This document shows, one piece after another, positions 61,772-64,000 of a stretch of DNA of 64,000 nucleotides. The translations under genes and the position numbers were made by a program. Numbering within the stretch: the stretch's first letter is position 1; the number at the start of each line of letters is the position of its first letter. The DNA is from Bryopsis sp. KO-2023. Taxonomy: Eukaryota > Chlorophyta > Ulvophyceae > Bryopsidales > Bryopsidaceae. Where the stretch lies: the NCBI GenBank assembly GCA_030272585.1, contig BSYQ01000006.1, positions 3,683,001-3,747,000 on the forward strand, given 5' to 3'. Under the pieces are notes generated by a model, which saw only the letters and a list, made by a program, of their open reading frames with translations, was not told the DNA's origin and ran no database searches.

Positions 61772-63667
61772 AAACAAACAAACAAAATCATTTCACTGAA
61801 AATTCAACCATGTTTTTTTAGATATCACGGGCTAATTTGGCCAGTTGGGTTGCTTCTTTGGCGGAATTAAACAAGTTCCAACTGCTTATCATGGGCCTCG
61901 ACGGGAAAAAACCAAAATTGAGGAGTTTGACAAGCATGCAATCGTGGTTGACTACGAATAATGGGGAAGCTATTGCGGAGCGAAAAAAAAACAGTGCACA
62001 GAAAGGGAGAGGCACGATTCGCCGCCAACCGACAGAGGCTGAATTTTCATCACTTGTTACTCACCTATGGGGACTGGGGTCTACAGTTGGGGGAGGAGAT
62101 CTTGATGCCCACAATGGCCTGCAAGCTGCGTGAGATAACCAGCAAAAATTAATCTGTTGTGCAAAATTAAACTTATAAAGAAAAAAATTGAAGTACTGTA
62201 GATCGGGTTTTTTCCAGACGCGTTCAAAAACCGAACAGCCAGGGCTGTTTGGTTTTTATACGTGTGATTAGAAAACGCTTTGTACTTTATTTTTTTACTT
62301 TCTACAGAAACTACCCGATTCACAGTACTTCAATTTTTGTGTATTGTTAAATGTCACTTGAATTCTAGAACAAATTTCTGGAAGTGAATGAAAGAAAAAA
62401 AACGATTGTGTTCTACTTGGCAGGTGTCTCTACCTCGATGCCCAGGCTGGTGCAATTAGGGCAGATAATTCTGTTCGCTTCAAGTACAGTGATAAGATGG
62501 TGTTGAGTACAAGAGACTATTGCCCATCGTTACGTTGCCCGGTGGCTGTGGACATCTATTGCACGATGGCGAATGGAGGGAAAGAAAACGAAAATGGAAA
62601 CTTGCAATATTTTGGAAAAATTCCCAACATTGACGTCCTAAAATGTAGCGTTGCTCACGAAGCTTTCTTACTTGCCTTCCGCCATGACGTTCTTGAGATA
62701 TCACCGCCTCAGTTCGATATCGTCGCTACTTCCGTGACCGATCCACGAGATATCGATCGACCTTGGTACGTACCACTGAAAACAAGTTGAAAAAGATTAC
62801 AGAATTGTAATGAAACACTCTGAATTGTACATACACATTTGAATGCATTTGAAGGCACAAAGACTTTTTCTTCACACAATTAAATCCGAAGAGGAAAAAA
62901 CAAAACGGTACGGAGAATACCAGCGCGAAGGAGACGATGGCCTTCGGGGGAATTCCTCCTAGCTCCCTCAGCCAGCCCTTGCAACTCGAAGCGCAGAGCA
63001 AGCTGATGAAACGAGCCCTTAACGAGGTTGGGCTCGTAGAAACCCTACACATACTACACATGGGCAGAAGTGATTCAATGATGAAGTTGAGCATGACTGG
63101 GTGCGCATCATTTCAAGCCAAAAAAAAATAGAAAAGAAAATAGAATTGGCCTTGCCTTGTTTGTTTCAGTGTTTCGAAAAAAGAAACATCTTTTTCTTAA
63201 AAAAAAAACCATCACCGTGGGTAAGCTTGGTAGACTTGAATCCCCCCCCAATCCTGGAAATTTATGCCTTTTCGCAACGGATCTATCTCTCTGCTATGTT
63301 TTCTAGCAGAAAAATCCCTGAAAACTTCTGCCTTCCAGCCTGAAAACTGCCCTGACCCGCTGGCTTTTTCAGCAAAAAAAACGGAACCCTAGTATTTCTG
63401 CCTTTCGGCTTGAAAACTGACCTGAGCCTCTGCTGGACTTTCCAACAGAAAAATCCTTAAAAATTTCCTTGCTTTCCTGAAGAGATTCATCCACACAGTA
63501 GATATGCCTGAAGCTTAGGAAACTTTGAACACCTATATGTTCAGAACTTGCAGGTCGAAAAGATCATTCCCATTATTAATACGAAAGGAGAGGGATGGCC
63601 AGGGAAATCTTTTCAACGTTATTTCCCTCGACTGCTAGATTATAATGTGATTTCCGCACCGGCTGAT
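59614..63667 (+). CDS. Crypton/NDC10_II-like tyrosine recombinase, multi-exon
   Basis: Exons 60806-60961, 61621-61725, 61822-62129, 62424-62765 and 62855-63100 join in perfect phase. Upstream, 59614-59805 (MSKLSPSNILSFLGLG; ATG at 59617) and blocks near 59,989-60,154 and 60,282-60,430 are likely but less sure. The pattern fits the tyrosine-recombinase domain of Crypton transposases and of Ndc10-type centromere proteins: STRDYCPSLRCPVAVDIYC (like the family's RxxDPxxCPVxALxxY), DPRDIDRPWHKDFFF (like Wyd.kL), LHILHMGRSDSMMKLSMTG (like THxGRxSGAxxAELxG). A last exon 63554-63667 (GEGWPGKSFQRYFPRLL, like GRWxxxxxxxYLxxLP) continues the pattern, but its phase does not match the donor at 63100. So a frameshift, odd donor or missed exon is possible. 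Catalytic His/Arg appear retained; the final Tyr is unproven. It may be a domesticated gene. Confidence 0.5.
61737..61770. repeat. A34 homopolymer followed by (CAAA)n
   Basis: A pure run of about 34 A sits in the intron between 61725 and 61822. It could be the tail of a small retroposon, but no body with a target duplication was found. Confidence 0.8.
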
Positions 63668-64000
63668 GTAAGAAAGACAAACTGCTGAAGGGTCGAAGCT
63701 TACCAATGCGTGATGACCAACTCCCTTGCTTAATTCACTTTCTGGACAGCTTCACAAATTCACGCATCACAATGCCACAGTGGGAATTTCTGAGCCCTAC
63801 CCTGAAAAATAAATATAGTCCTTCAGGTCATTACAAATATTAAAAAAACAGACGGAGTGCAACCTTTTTAAAAAAAATAAAAAAATACACATACATATAA
63901 GAAGTAGAAAAAAAATAATGATAACATAAATATATATATATATAAGAAGTAGACTAAACATTTTCATATATCCACTTCCCAAATCATCTCTTATCTTTTA
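63668..64000. other. AT-rich end of window, no gene seen
   Basis: This holds AT-rich DNA with (TA)n tracts. It may be an intron of the recombinase-like gene, which could continue past the window. Confidence 0.4.

Noticed and set aside
61980..62129. Frameshift at an A9 run in the recombinase-like gene
   Set aside because: The shifted frame also looked protein-like, but only the unshifted frame joins in phase at the 62129/62424 junction, so no shift is needed.

Overview
This is nuclear DNA from an intron-rich eukaryote. The introns have GT-AG borders (one looks GC-AG). CpG-rich gene starts alternate with AT-rich intergenic DNA full of long A/T and G homopolymers, and satellites and transposon remnants are present. 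Nothing bacterial, organellar or viral was seen. The gene set (PCMT, POL5/MYBBP1A, a plant-style gamma PI4-kinase, exportin-T, a Crypton/NDC10-like recombinase) fits an alga or other free-living protist. I cannot name the species.

Layout. 1.55-3.5 kb (-): a complete 234-aa protein-L-isoaspartate methyltransferase in 5 exons. 4.5-9.5 kb (+): a degenerate multi-exon gene with a TOR-like HEAT segment and in-frame stops. 11.2-14.85 kb: a satellite of 168/178-bp units, interrupted by a 639-bp solo LTR (5-bp target duplication) and a 466-bp hAT-type MITE (8-bp target duplication). 19.6-25.0 kb (+): an intact 8-exon POL5/MYBBP1A gene (1,233 aa). 26.6-29.5 kb (+): an intact 5-exon PI4K-gamma gene (517 aa). 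29.5-38.3 kb: a gene-free, homopolymer-rich stretch followed by small tandem repeats. 38.3-40.8 kb (-): an exportin-T gene with clean 3' exons and a broken 5' half. Its last intron carries two copies of a box C/D snoRNA. 41.2-43.1 kb: five related ~95-155-bp palindromes. 43.45-56.0 kb: a 174-bp satellite of 72 units with no net length change, ending in two copies of a 17-unit (2,958-bp) higher-order repeat. 56.4-58.7 kb: old decayed repeats of the same superfamily, partly inverted. 59.6-63.7 kb (+): a multi-exon gene resembling Crypton/NDC10_II tyrosine recombinases.

The intact genes are unrelated housekeeping functions: protein repair, rRNA synthesis/nucleolus and phosphoinositide signalling. 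The most interesting points are the snoRNA pair in a decaying exportin-T host, the palindrome cluster, the exactly phased satellite with its higher-order repeat, and the NDC10-like recombinase gene beside that array. Exon borders were built by hand from splice consensus and reading phase; no alignment was run.
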